NCBI RefSeq assembly: GCF_900454865.1
Contig: NZ_UGTV01000015.1
Coordinates: 1,178,001 to 1,242,000, forward strand
DNA length: 64,000 nt
DNA from: Pasteurella canis
GTDB lineage: Bacteria; Pseudomonadota; Gammaproteobacteria; Enterobacterales; Pasteurellaceae
Direction of reading: 5' to 3'
How positions within the stretch are numbered: position 1 is the stretch's first letter; each line of letters opens with the position of its first letter. Below the pieces are notes generated by a model, which saw nothing but the letters and a program-made list of their open reading frames with translations, was not told the origin of the DNA and searched no databases. Shown here piece after piece: positions 32,052-42,026 of this stretch. The translations under genes and the position numbers were made by a program.

Positions 32052-32282
32052 ATGGCTTTACATCGTTGTCCTGAATGTCGACACAAAGTGAGTGATAGTG
32101 CAGTAAGTTGCCCTAATTGTGGTTTTTCATTTAAGGAAGAGGACTTAGCTCTTTATCGACAAAAATTAGAAGAACGACGTCTACATAACGAAGAAATAAA
32201 TAAACAAAGTGCTAAACTACATATAGTGTGGTTCATCATTTTTGCGTTAGTTATTAGTATTGCAAGCTGGATTGTAAATTAA
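32052..32282 (+). CDS. Small zinc-ribbon membrane protein
   Basis: 76 residues. The N-terminal zinc ribbon has two CxxC pairs (CPEC at about 6-9 and CPNC at about 20-23), then a charged helix (EEDLALYRQKLEERRLHNEEIN). A single C-terminal membrane segment (about 55-74, IVWFIIFALVISIASWIV) follows. GAGAGGAAAAAA gives a strong ribosome site. Function unknown; the architecture suggests a membrane-anchored small regulator or scaffold. Confidence 0.75.
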   Translation: MALHRCPECRHKVSDSAVSCPNCGFSFKEEDLALYRQKLEERRLHNEEINKQSAKLHIVWFIIFALVISIASWIVN

Positions 32283-32300
32283 CTGCCTATTTATCAATAA

Positions 32301-32330
32301 AAAAGCGAATTTTAAACAAAATTCGCTTTT
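32301..32330. terminator. Bidirectional terminator between zinc-ribbon gene and artM
   Basis: AAAAGCGAATTTT, loop AAAC, AAAATTCGCTTTT: a 13-bp stem with T-runs on both strands. Confidence 0.88.
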
Positions 32331-32358
32331 TTCCTACTGTTCGTCTCTCTCCGCTCAG

Positions 32359-33042
32359 TTATGCTTTTTCAGCCTCTAAACGTTCAAATGCAAGTACTTT
32401 TGTTTCAAGTTTTCTTAATAACACTGTCGCAATTGCAGTAATAGCTAAATAAATTGCACCAGCAATACCATAAATAGTTAAGGCGTCATATTCCGTGCCA
32501 TAAAGTTGTCGAGCATAGCCCATAATATCCATAATAGTGATAGTAGAAGCTAATGCAGTACCTTTAAATACTAAAATAATTTCATTAGTATAAGATGGCA
32601 ATGCACGTTTTAGGGCATAAGGCATTAAAATTTTCAATGTTTCTAAACGAGTAAAGCCCAATGCAGCACAGCTCTCCCACTGCCCTTTACCAATTGCTTT
32701 GACTGCACCATGAAAAAGTTGAGTTGAATAAGCTGCACTGTTTAATGCTAATGTCAACATTGCACAAAACCATGCATCAGATAACAATGGCCATAATGCA
32801 CTATCCACTATCCATTGAAACTGCCCAGGACCTGAATAAATCAAGAAAAACTGAACTAATAATGGCGTACCTGTAAATAAAGTGAGATAAACATTAATCG
32901 CACATTTAATTAATTTATTACCAATAGATAAACCAAAAGTGAATAGCAATGCTAGTAGAAACGCAATAGCCAAAGAAACAACCGTCAACACTAAACTCGT
33001 TGGAATACCTTGAATAATCACCATAAAATATTCTTGAAACAT
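32359..33042 (-). CDS. artM: Arginine ABC transporter permease
   Basis: 227 residues (E. coli ArtM 222) with about five membrane segments. It is a His/Glu/Gln/Arg/opine-type permease with N-terminal QGIPTSLVLTVVSLAIAF and the coupling-loop region WESCAALGFTRLETLKILMPYALKRALPSYTNE. With ArtQ it forms the arginine channel. Last gene of artPIQM, overlapping artQ by 1 nt. Confidence 0.92.
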   Translation of the reverse strand: MFQEYFMVIIQGIPTSLVLTVVSLAIAFLLALLFTFGLSIGNKLIKCAINVYLTLFTGTPLLVQFFLIYSGPGQFQWIVDSALWPLLSDAWFCAMLTLALNSAAYSTQLFHGAVKAIGKGQWESCAALGFTRLETLKILMPYALKRALPSYTNEIILVFKGTALASTITIMDIMGYARQLYGTEYDALTIYGIAGAIYLAITAIATVLLRKLETKVLAFERLEAEKA

Positions 33043-33713
33043 TATTTCACCTCTCGCTCAAAATGAGTAAAACGCAGTTCCAACTTACGAATAATAAACT
33101 GACTTACTAAAGTGATCACTAAATACAATAATGCAGAGATGCCATACCAAGTAAAAGGTTGGTGCGTAACAGTATTAATTAATTCAGCTTGGCGCATTAA
33201 ATCTTCTACTCCAATTAAAGAAACAAGTGCAGTATCCTTTAATAAGACGAGCCATTGATTACTTAATCCAGGTAGTGCATGACGCCAAACTTGTGGCATC
33301 ACAATATGAATAAAAGTATAACCACGACTTAATCCTAAAGCTGCCCCAGACTCCCACTGTCCCAGAGGAATTGCTTGAATTGCACCACGTAGCGATTGAG
33401 AAGCATAAGCGGCAAAAATAATAGAAAGTGCAAATACACCACAACTAAAAGCACTAAATTGGATAAATTCACCCGTTATAAATTCAACTACTTCAGTTGA
33501 GCCAAAATAAATTAGCAATACAACAAGAATCTCAGGTAAGCCACGTAATAATGTCACTACAATAGAAGTTGGCTTACGAATCAATGTCCATTTACTTGTT
33601 TCTAACACAACGAATAGCACAGACAAAATAAGACCAACAATTAATGAACAAAGCGCTAACCCTAAGGTCATTAGGGTTGCGCTATACATCAAAGAAAGAT
33701 AATCAAAAAACAT
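33042..33713 (-). CDS. artQ: Arginine ABC transporter permease
   Basis: 223 residues (E. coli ArtQ 238) with about five membrane segments. The EAA-type coupling loop reads [31 protein letters not shown]. It pairs with ArtM. The stop overlaps the artM start by 1 nt, and the gene lies 6 bp after artI, so expression is coupled. Confidence 0.92.
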   Translation of the reverse strand: MFFDYLSLMYSATLMTLGLALCSLIVGLILSVLFVVLETSKWTLIRKPTSIVVTLLRGLPEILVVLLIYFGSTEVVEFITGEFIQFSAFSCGVFALSIIFAAYASQSLRGAIQAIPLGQWESGAALGLSRGYTFIHIVMPQVWRHALPGLSNQWLVLLKDTALVSLIGVEDLMRQAELINTVTHQPFTWYGISALLYLVITLVSQFIIRKLELRFTHFEREVK

Positions 33714-33719
33714 AATCGA

Positions 33720-34442
33720 TTATTTTGTCATCCATTTATCATAAATTTTTTGGTATTCACCATTTGCTTTAATGACCGCTAATCCTTTATTAAGATCAGC
33801 CAATAATTCTTTACTTGCTTTATTTACAGCAATACCAAAACCATTACCAAAATATTTTTGGTTCGTCACTTTATCACCAATAAAGGCAAGATTTTCTTCT
33901 TTCTGTAACATATCAACCAATACTGCCGTATCACCAAAAATGACATCAATACGACCATTTTTCAAATCAAGTATTGCATTTTGTAAACTTGCATAAGGTA
34001 CTGGTTGATATTGTTTTGCTTCAGCAACAATATATTGCTGATAAGTTGTGCCATTTTGCACACCTACTTTTTTTACTTGAGCTAAATCAGTAAACTTATC
34101 TTTTACTGTAATAAAGCTCGTTGAACTGTCGTAATAAGGCTCACTAAAACTTACTTGTTTTGCGCGAGCTTCTGTAATATCAATGGCAGAAATTGCAGCA
34201 TCAAAATGTTTAGAACGTAACCCTGTAATTAAACTATCAAACGCTTGTCCTTTAAAATGACAGGTTGCTTGGATTTCTTTACAAATTGCATTAGCAATAT
34301 CCACATCAAAACCAATAATTTCTCCCTTCTCATTAGTTAACTCAAATGGTGGATAACTTGGCTCCATTGCAAAAGTAATGTCTTTAGCTGTCGTAGCAAA
34401 TGCGGTGCTTGCTAAAAGTGCGGTTAAAAGTAATTTTTTCAT
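33720..34442 (-). CDS. artI: Arginine-binding periplasmic protein
   Basis: 240 residues (E. coli ArtI 243). A signal peptide (about 1-19, [19 protein letters not shown]) is followed by an SBP_bac_3 amino-acid-binding fold: [27 protein letters not shown], the basic-ligand contact region [22 protein letters not shown], and [13 protein letters not shown]. It delivers arginine to ArtQM. An uptake core at 34416-34424 encodes TAL inside the signal peptide. Confidence 0.92.
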   Translation of the reverse strand: MKKLLLTALLASTAFATTAKDITFAMEPSYPPFELTNEKGEIIGFDVDIANAICKEIQATCHFKGQAFDSLITGLRSKHFDAAISAIDITEARAKQVSFSEPYYDSSTSFITVKDKFTDLAQVKKVGVQNGTTYQQYIVAEAKQYQPVPYASLQNAILDLKNGRIDVIFGDTAVLVDMLQKEENLAFIGDKVTNQKYFGNGFGIAVNKASKELLADLNKGLAVIKANGEYQKIYDKWMTK

Positions 34443-34456
34443 GTTGTGTCCTTATT

Positions 34457-35188
34457 TTAGTGTGATAAATATTGTTTAAATTGCTCTGTTTTAGGGTGCT
34501 CAAAACAGCTTACATCGCCCATTTCAATAATATGTCCTTGTTCCATATAGACAACTTTCGTTGCTACTTTCTTAGCGACCGACACCTCATGAGTAACAAT
34601 AACTTGAGTAATGCCCGTCTGCTGTAATTCTTTAATAATATCCACAACTTGTGCTGTAATCTCTGGATCAAGTGCAGCAGTCGGTTCATCAAATAACAAC
34701 ACTTGTGGTTTCATCATCAAAGCTCTAGCAATTGCCACACGTTGTTGTTGTCCTCCAGATAAATGTAATGGAAAACGATCTGCAAATTGTTCCAAACGTA
34801 AACGTTTCAATAATTCTAATGCTTGTTTTCTCGCAGATTGATCATCTAACTTCAATACTTTTTTAGGTGCTTCAATTAAATTCTCAATTACGGTCAAATG
34901 TGGCCATAAATTATATTGTTGAAACACCATTCCAACATCTTGGCGTAAACGACAAATTTGATTTGGATTAGTCATAGCTACTGATAAATCAAATTTATTC
35001 TTTGCAATGACTAATTCTCCTGAAGTAGGCACTTCTAATAAATTCAATGTGCGGATTAATGTACTTTTTCCTGCACCACTTGGACCTAATAATACCACAG
35101 TATCCCCTTCCTCTGCTGTAAGGCTAATATCAAACAATGCTTGGGAAGATCCATAAAAAAAGTTTAAATTTTTAACGCTAATTGCCAT
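34457..35188 (-). CDS. artP: Arginine ABC transporter ATP-binding protein
   Basis: 243 residues (E. coli ArtP 242). Walker [10 protein letters not shown] (about 34-42), Q-loop [12 protein letters not shown], signature [15 protein letters not shown], Walker [15 protein letters not shown] and H-loop VTHEV are all intact. First gene of the arginine import operon artPIQM. ARG-box-like palindromes stand 48-88 bp upstream, so arginine repression through ArgR is expected. Confidence 0.93.
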   Translation of the reverse strand: MAISVKNLNFFYGSSQALFDISLTAEEGDTVVLLGPSGAGKSTLIRTLNLLEVPTSGELVIAKNKFDLSVAMTNPNQICRLRQDVGMVFQQYNLWPHLTVIENLIEAPKKVLKLDDQSARKQALELLKRLRLEQFADRFPLHLSGGQQQRVAIARALMMKPQVLLFDEPTAALDPEITAQVVDIIKELQQTGITQVIVTHEVSVAKKVATKVVYMEQGHIIEMGDVSCFEHPKTEQFKQYLSH

Positions 35189-35235
35189 TACTTAAAAATC
35201 TCTATATTTTCAATACTGAAATAATATTAATATTT

Positions 35236-35276
35236 ATTGCATAATTATGCAAATAAAATTTGTATAAAAATTTATC
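35236..35276. promoter_or_regulatory. Pair of ARG-box-like sites upstream of artP
   Basis: Site 1 (35237-35252) is the perfect palindrome TTGCATAATTATGCAA. Site 2 (35259-35276, TTTGTATAAAAATTTATC) matches the ARG-box pattern TGnATwwwwATnCA with one mismatch. Tandem boxes are usual for ArgR, and art genes of E. coli are ArgR-controlled. Confidence 0.6.
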
Positions 35277-35290
35277 ATGAATAAAAAAAT

Positions 35291-35314
35291 CCTCAACCAT
35301 ACTTATGGTTGAGG
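35291..35314 (-). terminator. Terminator after gmhA
   Basis: A 10-bp stem CCTCAACCAT with ATGGTTGAGG and a 4-nt loop, followed on the minus strand by ATTTTTTT. It lies 57 bp beyond the gmhA stop. Confidence 0.85.
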
Positions 35315-35371
35315 AACGTTTTATATAAAAAGTAAAAAATTGACCACACTTTTATGTTGTCGAAGCAAAAA

Positions 35372-35968
<597 letters not shown>

Positions 35969-35993
35969 TTAAATTTAATTTTCAAAAATCATT

Positions 35994-36533
35994 TTATTCT
36001 TCTAAAACAACATGACCAATGTAACCTAAATTACGATAACGTTGTGCATAATCAATACCATAACCTACCACAAACTCATCGGGAATAGTAAAGCCAACCC
36101 ACTCCACAGGAACCTCAACTTCACGACGAGATGGTTTATCAAGTAGAGTACAAATGGTAAGAGAAGCTGGATCGCGTAATTTCAAGATCTCACGTACTTT
36201 TTGTAAGGTATAGCCTGTATCAATAATATCTTCAACAATCAAAACATGTTCATCTCGAATATCACCATCTAAATCTTTACTGATTTTTACATCATGGTTA
36301 GTTGTCATTCCACTGCCATAGCTTGAAGTTGTCATAAATTCAATTTCAACTGGTAAATTAATTTCACGGACTAAATCCGCCATAAACATAAATGAACCAC
36401 GTAAAAGTCCAACAACGATCAATTTATCTACTGCTTTTTGTTGGTAATACTGCGTAATTTCACGACCAAGTTCTTGAATACGTGCACGAACTTTCTCTTC
36501 TGAGATTAAAATACCAACATGATGTTTTTTCAT
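35994..36533 (-). CDS. hpt: Hypoxanthine phosphoribosyltransferase
   Basis: 179 residues (E. coli Hpt 178). It salvages hypoxanthine (and guanine) to IMP/GMP using PRPP. The PRPP-binding motif is [14 protein letters not shown] (residues about 98-111), the flexible loop SSYGSGMTT, and the base-contact region [17 protein letters not shown]. It is transcribed from just beyond the terminator of the predicted sRNA and continues into gmhA. Confidence 0.94.
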   Translation of the reverse strand: MKKHHVGILISEEKVRARIQELGREITQYYQQKAVDKLIVVGLLRGSFMFMADLVREINLPVEIEFMTTSSYGSGMTTNHDVKISKDLDGDIRDEHVLIVEDIIDTGYTLQKVREILKLRDPASLTICTLLDKPSRREVEVPVEWVGFTIPDEFVVGYGIDYAQRYRNLGYIGHVVLEE

Positions 36534-36574
36534 TTTGTTTTACCTTATATAGGAATTGTAAAAATGCATTCTAC

Positions 36575-36707
36575 AAAAAAAAGGCTGAAGTTTAAACCTT
36601 CAGCCCACAAATACCCTAACGAATTTACTTTCTACTCTACCTGTTTGGAGTATGACCCTAACTGAAAACGACCTACTCTATCATTTCCAACCGAATCTCT
36701 AACAGAT
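36575..36707 (-). ncRNA. Predicted Fur-regulated small RNA (RyhB/HrrF class)
   Basis: No protein gene fits the 234-bp gap between pmbA and hpt. On the minus strand a -35/-10 pair overlapped by a Fur-box-like sequence predicts a start near 36707. The RNA would run about 130 nt to a GC-rich hairpin and eight U, the usual end of an Hfq-binding sRNA. Internally it has an imperfect duplication: TAGAGTAG occurs twice 41 nt apart (plus-strand 36632-36639 and 36673-36680), and GTTAGGGT twice 42 nt apart (36613-36620 and 36655-36662). Haemophilus influenzae has a Fur-regulated sRNA named HrrF. I cannot say whether this is its homologue. It could alternatively be an untranslated leader, but the terminator separates it from hpt. 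Confidence 0.65.
36583..36605 (-). terminator. Terminator of the predicted sRNA (and of pmbA)
   Basis: An 8-bp stem GGCTGAAG/CTTCAGCC around a 7-nt AT loop, followed on the minus strand by eight T. Confidence 0.88.
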
Positions 36708-36713
36708 GTGTGT

Positions 36714-36756
36714 ATCTTAGCAAATAATTCACTATTGTCAATAGGAATCATTCTCA
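36714..36756 (-). promoter_or_regulatory. Fur-box-like sequence over a minus-strand promoter
   Basis: Minus strand: -35 TTGACA (36736-36741), 16-bp spacer, -10 TAAGAT (36714-36719). GAGAATGATTCCTATTGAC, just upstream and overlapping the -35, matches the 19-bp Fur consensus at 12 positions by my alignment. Iron-loaded Fur would therefore repress it. Confidence 0.6.
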
Positions 36757-36767
36757 TTTTTAAAAAA

Positions 36768-38123
36768 TTAATCCCCTGATATTTTCAAACTTTCTACCAA
36801 AATTGATCCCGTTTGAATATTAGATCGATGCTCAATATCATCAGAGACAGCAATCAGATTACCTAACATTTCTTTCAATTGCCCTGCAATTGTAATTTCA
36901 GCCACAGGATATTGAATCTCACCATTTTCAATCCAAAAACCTGCGGCACCACGTGAATAGTCACCTGTCACTAAATTTACTCCCTGTCCCATTAGTTCAG
37001 TGACAAGTAACCCCGTTCCCATTTGACGTAATAAAGCTTGCAGTCCGCCCATTACATTGGGTTTCACTAGCCAATTATGGATACCACCAGCATGTCCTGT
37101 GCTTTGCATACCTAGTTTTTTACCACTATAACTGGTTAAAAGATAAGTTTGTAGAATCCCTTTTTCAATAATTTCACGACTCTGAGTACGTACCCCTTCA
37201 CTATCAAAAGGAGATGAGGCTAATTGCCCAATTAAATGTGGACGCTCACTGATCTGAAACCAATCGGGTAAGACTTGTTTGCCTAAATGATCTAATAAAA
37301 AACTGGCTTTACGATATAAACTTCCCCCACTAATTGCAGCAGCTAAATGACTAATTAAACCTGTTGCTACATCATTTATAAAGATAACGGGTACTTGTTG
37401 TGTAGCTAACTTCTGAGGTTGTAGGCGTGCTAACACTTTCTGTGCACAATTTTGTCCGACCCAATTAGCACTTTCTAAGTGGTTTATATTACGTGAAATA
37501 GTATATTCATAATCACGTTCTAATTGTTCTTCAGCACTAGCAATAACAGAACAAGAGAGGGAATAACGGCTTGATAAATAACTTTGCAACATACCATGGC
37601 TGTTACCATATACACGTACGCCACTATGTGAGTTAAATGCCGCACCTTCACTATTAACAATACGCTTATCATATTCTAAAGCGGCTTGTTCTGTTGTTAA
37701 AGCTAACTCTACCGCACGATCAACATCCATGTCTGCAGCATGGTATAAGTCTAGATTTGGTGCATCAAATGCCATTAATTCATGCGCAGCTAAACCTGCG
37801 CATTCATCAGGTGAAGTATGTTTAGCAATTGCTAATGCAGCCTCTACAGCATTTTTAATTGCATCATGGCTTAAATCAGAAGTAGAAGCATTACCTTTTT
37901 GATGCCCTAAATAGACAGAAATACCTAATGCCCCATCATTATTAAATTCAACATTTTCAATCTCTTGTAAGCGTGTTGACACAGATAAACCACTGACTTT
38001 AGTCACTGCCACTTCGGCCGTTGCGCCAGCTTTTTGTGCAATTTCGACTGCATAGCTCACAGCCTCCCTCAATTCTTGCTCTTGTTGCTGTAAAAGTGCG
38101 GTTGCTTTCTCAGTATTTTTCAT
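36768..38123 (-). CDS. pmbA: Metalloprotease PmbA/TldE
   Basis: 451 residues (E. coli 450), U62 family. With TldD it forms a heteromeric protease involved in maturation of modified peptides and CcdA degradation in E. coli. Conserved regions are [36 protein letters not shown], the [17 protein letters not shown] block and [29 protein letters not shown] near the end. TldD itself is not in the window. ATG 38123 has AAGGAATCA upstream; the frame could start six codons earlier only at TTG. An uptake core at 38094-38102 reads TALL. Confidence 0.94.
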   Translation of the reverse strand: MKNTEKATALLQQQEQELREAVSYAVEIAQKAGATAEVAVTKVSGLSVSTRLQEIENVEFNNDGALGISVYLGHQKGNASTSDLSHDAIKNAVEAALAIAKHTSPDECAGLAAHELMAFDAPNLDLYHAADMDVDRAVELALTTEQAALEYDKRIVNSEGAAFNSHSGVRVYGNSHGMLQSYLSSRYSLSCSVIASAEEQLERDYEYTISRNINHLESANWVGQNCAQKVLARLQPQKLATQQVPVIFINDVATGLISHLAAAISGGSLYRKASFLLDHLGKQVLPDWFQISERPHLIGQLASSPFDSEGVRTQSREIIEKGILQTYLLTSYSGKKLGMQSTGHAGGIHNWLVKPNVMGGLQALLRQMGTGLLVTELMGQGVNLVTGDYSRGAAGFWIENGEIQYPVAEITIAGQLKEMLGNLIAVSDDIEHRSNIQTGSILVESLKISGD

Positions 38124-38216
38124 ATTGATTCCTTCAAACAAATTTATGGCATTTTATCCTATTTTAGATTTTCATGCTAAAATGTTAGCTTATTTTTGTA
38201 AGAGAAAGGAAATAAA

Positions 38217-38762
38217 ATGGCAAAGCGCGGTAAAAAGAACATTGATTGGGATAACACGGATTGGGACTCTGAAGAACAAGAAGAAATTATTTGGGTGAGC
38301 AAAAGTGAAATTAAGCGTGATGCCGAAGCATTAAAAAAACTAGGCGAAAAGCTAGTCAATTTAAACAAAGCAAAATTAGATAAAATTCCGCTCGAAGAGA
38401 AGCTATTAGAAGCAATTGAATTAGCGCAGCGTTTACAAAAAGAAGCAAAGCGTCGCCAACTACAATATATTGGTAAATTGTTGCGTAACATCGACGTTGA
38501 GCCTATCCAAGAAGCATTAGACAAACTCGAAAACAAACACAATCAACAGCAAGCAATGTTGCATAAGCTCGAGACATTACGTGATACATTAATTGAAAAT
38601 GATAATGAGTTTACACAATTTTTAGACCAACACCCTGAAGCAGATCGCCAACATTTACATCATTTAATCCGTTCTGCACAAAAAGAAAGAGCACAAAATA
38701 AACCACCCAAAGCATATCGTGAAATTTTTCAATATTTGAAAGAATTAATGTTAGAAGAATAA
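38217..38762 (+). CDS. darP: Ribosome-associated protein DarP (YjgA, DUF615)
   Basis: 181 residues (E. coli YjgA 183). A highly charged helical protein; the family signature is [36 protein letters not shown], and [12 protein letters not shown] follows. YjgA/DarP associates with 50S assembly intermediates. A clear AAAGGAAAT ribosome site is present. It is divergent from pmbA, an arrangement shared with E. coli and Haemophilus, and ends at a strong terminator. Confidence 0.93.
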   Translation: MAKRGKKNIDWDNTDWDSEEQEEIIWVSKSEIKRDAEALKKLGEKLVNLNKAKLDKIPLEEKLLEAIELAQRLQKEAKRRQLQYIGKLLRNIDVEPIQEALDKLENKHNQQQAMLHKLETLRDTLIENDNEFTQFLDQHPEADRQHLHHLIRSAQKERAQNKPPKAYREIFQYLKELMLEE

Positions 38763-38780
38763 AAAAATATTCCCAAAAAC

Positions 38781-38812
38781 AAAAAGGCGTTAGTTTTAAA
38801 ACTAACGCCTTT
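38781..38812. terminator. Bidirectional terminator between darP and hflC
   Basis: A 32-bp perfect palindrome, AAAAGGCGTTAGTTTT with its complement, serving the convergent genes darP and hflC. Confidence 0.9.
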
Positions 38813-38828
38813 TTTATTGACACAATAA

Positions 38829-39716
38829 TTATTTAGTTGGCGCCTGCATGAAACGGAAAAATTCACTATCAGGCTTTAAAATCATCATATTTTCTGAATT
38901 TGCAAAGCTACTTTCATAAGCTTTCAAACTTCTCAAGAAACTATAAAATTGTGGATCTTGTGAAAAGGCATCAGAAAATACTTTAGCTGCGGTTGCATCA
39001 CCTGCACCGCGTAACTCCTGTGCAGTTCTATTAGCATTCGCCAAAATGAGCGTCACTTTACGATCAACATCTGCTTGAATAAAAGCAGCTTTCTCACGAC
39101 CTTGTGAACGATGTTCACGCGCTACTGCATCACGCTCTGCACGCATACGCTGATAAATAGATGATGATACTTCATCTGGCAAGTTAATTTGTTTCACACG
39201 CACATCAACCACTTCGATACCTAACTCAGCCGTACTATCCGCTCCTGTATTCAGTGCTTTACGAGCACCTTCCATTAATTCACCACGCGTACCAGAGACA
39301 ATATCTTTAATGGTACGTGAACCAATTTCAGAACGTAGACGGTCATTGACTTTACGGCGTAATAAATTGGAGGCTTGTGCATAATCACCACCACCCGTTG
39401 CGGTATAAAAACGACCAAAATCGCTAATACGCCATTTAACGTAAGAATCAACTAATAAGTCTTTTTTCTCTACCGTTACAAAGCGATCTGCTTGACCGTC
39501 AAGAGTACGAATACGTGCATCTAGAATTTTTATGGAATCAATAAATGGAATTTTAAAATGTAAACCAGGGTTATACACAACAACTTTATTATCTGCATCA
39601 CGGTGTACTTTACTAAAACGAAGCATAATGCCACGAGTTCCTTCTGATACAATGACAATACTAGAATACAAAATTGCCGCAATAATCAGGATAACTGGAG
39701 TTAAAAATTTACGCAT
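38829..39716 (-). CDS. hflC: FtsH modulator HflC
   Basis: 295 residues, shorter than E. coli HflC (334). An N-terminal membrane anchor (about 5-23) precedes an SPFH/prohibitin domain: SEGTRGIMLRFSKVHRD, FKIPFIDSIKILDARIRTLDG, VDSYVKWRISDFGRFY. A coiled region (RSQGREKAAFIQADVDRKVT) follows. HflKC forms a large periplasmic cage that holds and restrains the FtsH protease. It overlaps the hflK stop by 1 nt. Confidence 0.94.
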   Translation of the reverse strand: MRKFLTPVILIIAAILYSSIVIVSEGTRGIMLRFSKVHRDADNKVVVYNPGLHFKIPFIDSIKILDARIRTLDGQADRFVTVEKKDLLVDSYVKWRISDFGRFYTATGGGDYAQASNLLRRKVNDRLRSEIGSRTIKDIVSGTRGELMEGARKALNTGADSTAELGIEVVDVRVKQINLPDEVSSSIYQRMRAERDAVAREHRSQGREKAAFIQADVDRKVTLILANANRTAQELRGAGDATAAKVFSDAFSQDPQFYSFLRSLKAYESSFANSENMMILKPDSEFFRFMQAPTK

Positions 39717-40960
39717 TAGTTAAATCTCCCTTGGCGAGTATTCTCTTGTCTTGTTGACGGAACTGAATGTGAAGGCATAGCAGGTTGTGTTTCAATACGC
39801 ATCACAGGACGGTTTTGTTCTAGATTCTCTTGACCTGCTTTTGCTTTCATTGAAGTTTGCCCTTTTAAAATTTGTTCCAGAGGCAACACTGTCAAATTAT
39901 TACCACTGTTTGCATCAAGCATCACTTTAGGCGTATTTGCCATCACTTTTTCCATCGTTTGAATATACAAGCGCTCACGCAGTAATTCTGGCGCAGCTTT
40001 AAACTCAGGTAATAAGCGCTCAAAACGTTCTACTTCCCCCTTTGCATCGAGCACCACACGATCTTTGTAAGCGGTTGCCTCTTCTAAAATACGTTGTGCA
40101 TCACCACGAGCAATTGGCTCACGCTCACGTGCATAGGCTTCTGCTTCACGAATATAACGTTGCTCATCTTCTTGTGCTTTGATAGCATCATCAAATGCAT
40201 CTTTTACTTCTTCTGGCGGACGAGCAGATTGGAAGTTAACATCAACAACCTCAAGCCCCATATCATAAGACTCAATAATAGTATTCAAAGTTTTCCAAGT
40301 GTTTTCACGTACTACTGAACGACCTGTGGTTAAAATATCATCCATGGACATATGACCAATCACATAGCGTAAAGCACTATCTGTTGCTTGGTTCAAACTA
40401 TCGTCAGCGTTAGTCACGCTAAATAAATATTTCGCAGGATCATGTACACGGTATTGTACGGTCATTTCGACTTTCACCATGTTTTCATCTTGTGTAAGCA
40501 TCGCCCCTTGGGTTCTTAATTCTTTCACTTGCTCCACATTAACAGGGATCACACGATCAATAAAGGTTGGTTTCCAGTTTAAACCAGGTTGTACAATGGA
40601 ATGTAATTCGCCAAAACGCATTACAACACCACGTTCCGCTTCTTTTACTGTATAAAAACCACTTCCACCCCAAACCAGTGCAGCAACAACTGCAGCGACA
40701 GGTAATAACTTCCCTAGATTAAGTGAAGGAGACTGACTTGAATTATTACGTTTCCCACCATTACCAGTACCACCCAGTTTTTTCAGAAGATTATTAAACA
40801 TCTCCTCAATATCTGGTGGCGACTGTTCTTGATTATTTTGTTTGCCACGTGAATTATCGTTCCAATTGGATTGCCCATTCTCATTATCAGGACGATGATT
40901 TTCTGGCTTTTTCTGTCCTGGCTTACCCCAAGGATCTTGATCTGAACCGTTCAATGACAT
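39716..40960 (-). CDS. hflK: FtsH modulator HflK
   Basis: 414 residues (E. coli 419). A Gly/Asn/Pro-rich cytoplasmic tail (about 1-75, MSLNGSDQDPWGKPGQKK) is followed by one membrane segment (LLPVAAVVAALVWGGSGFY), an SPFH domain (EAERGVVMRFGELHSIVQPGLNWKPTFIDRV) and coiled-coil stretches. ATG 40960 is chosen over the one four codons upstream because GGAG stands 6 nt before it. It pairs with HflC around FtsH. Confidence 0.94.
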   Translation of the reverse strand: MSLNGSDQDPWGKPGQKKPENHRPDNENGQSNWNDNSRGKQNNQEQSPPDIEEMFNNLLKKLGGTGNGGKRNNSSQSPSLNLGKLLPVAAVVAALVWGGSGFYTVKEAERGVVMRFGELHSIVQPGLNWKPTFIDRVIPVNVEQVKELRTQGAMLTQDENMVKVEMTVQYRVHDPAKYLFSVTNADDSLNQATDSALRYVIGHMSMDDILTTGRSVVRENTWKTLNTIIESYDMGLEVVDVNFQSARPPEEVKDAFDDAIKAQEDEQRYIREAEAYAREREPIARGDAQRILEEATAYKDRVVLDAKGEVERFERLLPEFKAAPELLRERLYIQTMEKVMANTPKVMLDANSGNNLTVLPLEQILKGQTSMKAKAGQENLEQNRPVMRIETQPAMPSHSVPSTRQENTRQGRFN

Positions 40961-41169
40961 TACGTTCTCCATTTGTCAAAAAATTGTTACTTGCTTAAAC
41001 AAATTTTCACAGTCTAAACAAAATATGTGATTAAGTCTAACGAAACTCGCTAGTATATGGGGATATTTTTTACAATTTAAAGTACAACTAAAAAGTGAAT
41101 CGTAAAACGGCCTATTCATTTATATATTTGAAAATAGATTCCTGTACGGAAAAGCTTAACAACTCAACC

Positions 41170-41907
41170 TTAAATCTCATCTTCATGACTTTTATTAACC
41201 AAATAATGGTGTGTTTTAGGTAATAATCTTCTCACTAATTGCTGCCCATCCCACATAAAATAACAAAAATCGGTTTGTTGAGTATGATTAACGAAAAAAG
41301 CTAAATAAAAAGGCAATTCTTGACTAAAAATTAGCTGACCCGATGGACAATAATCACAACTAATATGGTGTAATATAGGGTCATGATTTACCTCGGATAG
41401 TTTCACAATGCCCACTCCTTGTGATTTCAATACCGCCTCACGTAAACACCAACTTAAGTAAAAAGCGGCTTCTTTATCTTGCTGTTGCTGAAACCATACT
41501 TGCTCTCGCGGAGGGGAAAAATGTGCTAATAACGCTGCAAAATCCCTTTGTTTGTTTGGATATTCAATATCAATTCCTACCGCACTTTTCCCTTGAGATG
41601 TGATCTGTAAAATAACTGCCACCCAATCACCAGAATGACTAATATTGAAATCAATGTCATCAACAGGTAACTGTGGGCGGCCGCTTTCAGTATAGTCAAT
41701 ATACTTTAAAAGTGCGGTTGGTTTTTGCGAAATTTTAAGTAATTTCCATAGTAAAAAATGTGCGACCCAACGACAGCGATGACGTGTTTTTACGCGTTGA
41801 TTATGGTTTTTTAATGGTTGGCGAAGCTTCTCACTTAACAATTCAGAAGGAATAGTCTCTAGAGGATAGGATTGGTTGATGTTAGCGTAAGCAATAAACG
41901 TGCTCAT
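41170..41907 (-). CDS. 4'-phosphopantetheinyl transferase superfamily protein
   Basis: 245 residues. The Sfp/AcpT-type motifs are present: [23 protein letters not shown], the magnesium site GIDIEYP, and the helix [16 protein letters not shown] (W/KxEAxxK-like). It transfers phosphopantetheine from CoA to carrier proteins. A non-acpS transferase of this type next to hflK is also found in Haemophilus. The carrier it serves is not identifiable here. Two uptake cores lie inside (41579-41587 and 41710-41718), reading SAV and TALL. Confidence 0.85.
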   Translation of the reverse strand: MSTFIAYANINQSYPLETIPSELLSEKLRQPLKNHNQRVKTRHRCRWVAHFLLWKLLKISQKPTALLKYIDYTESGRPQLPVDDIDFNISHSGDWVAVILQITSQGKSAVGIDIEYPNKQRDFAALLAHFSPPREQVWFQQQQDKEAAFYLSWCLREAVLKSQGVGIVKLSEVNHDPILHHISCDYCPSGQLIFSQELPFYLAFFVNHTQQTDFCYFMWDGQQLVRRLLPKTHHYLVNKSHEDEI

Positions 41908-42026
41908 TTAAAATCTCTTTTCCGTCTTCTTTCATTCAGCATCATTTGAACTAGCTTACGAGGTAATAAGTATCCATCACTGAAGACAACATTTCCCCTC
42001 TTTGATAAAAAGAGGGGAAATCACTT

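Noticed and set aside
40973-41169. Possible small gene between the phosphopantetheinyl transferase and hflK
   Set aside because: Only short frames without ribosome sites; probably the hflK promoter region.
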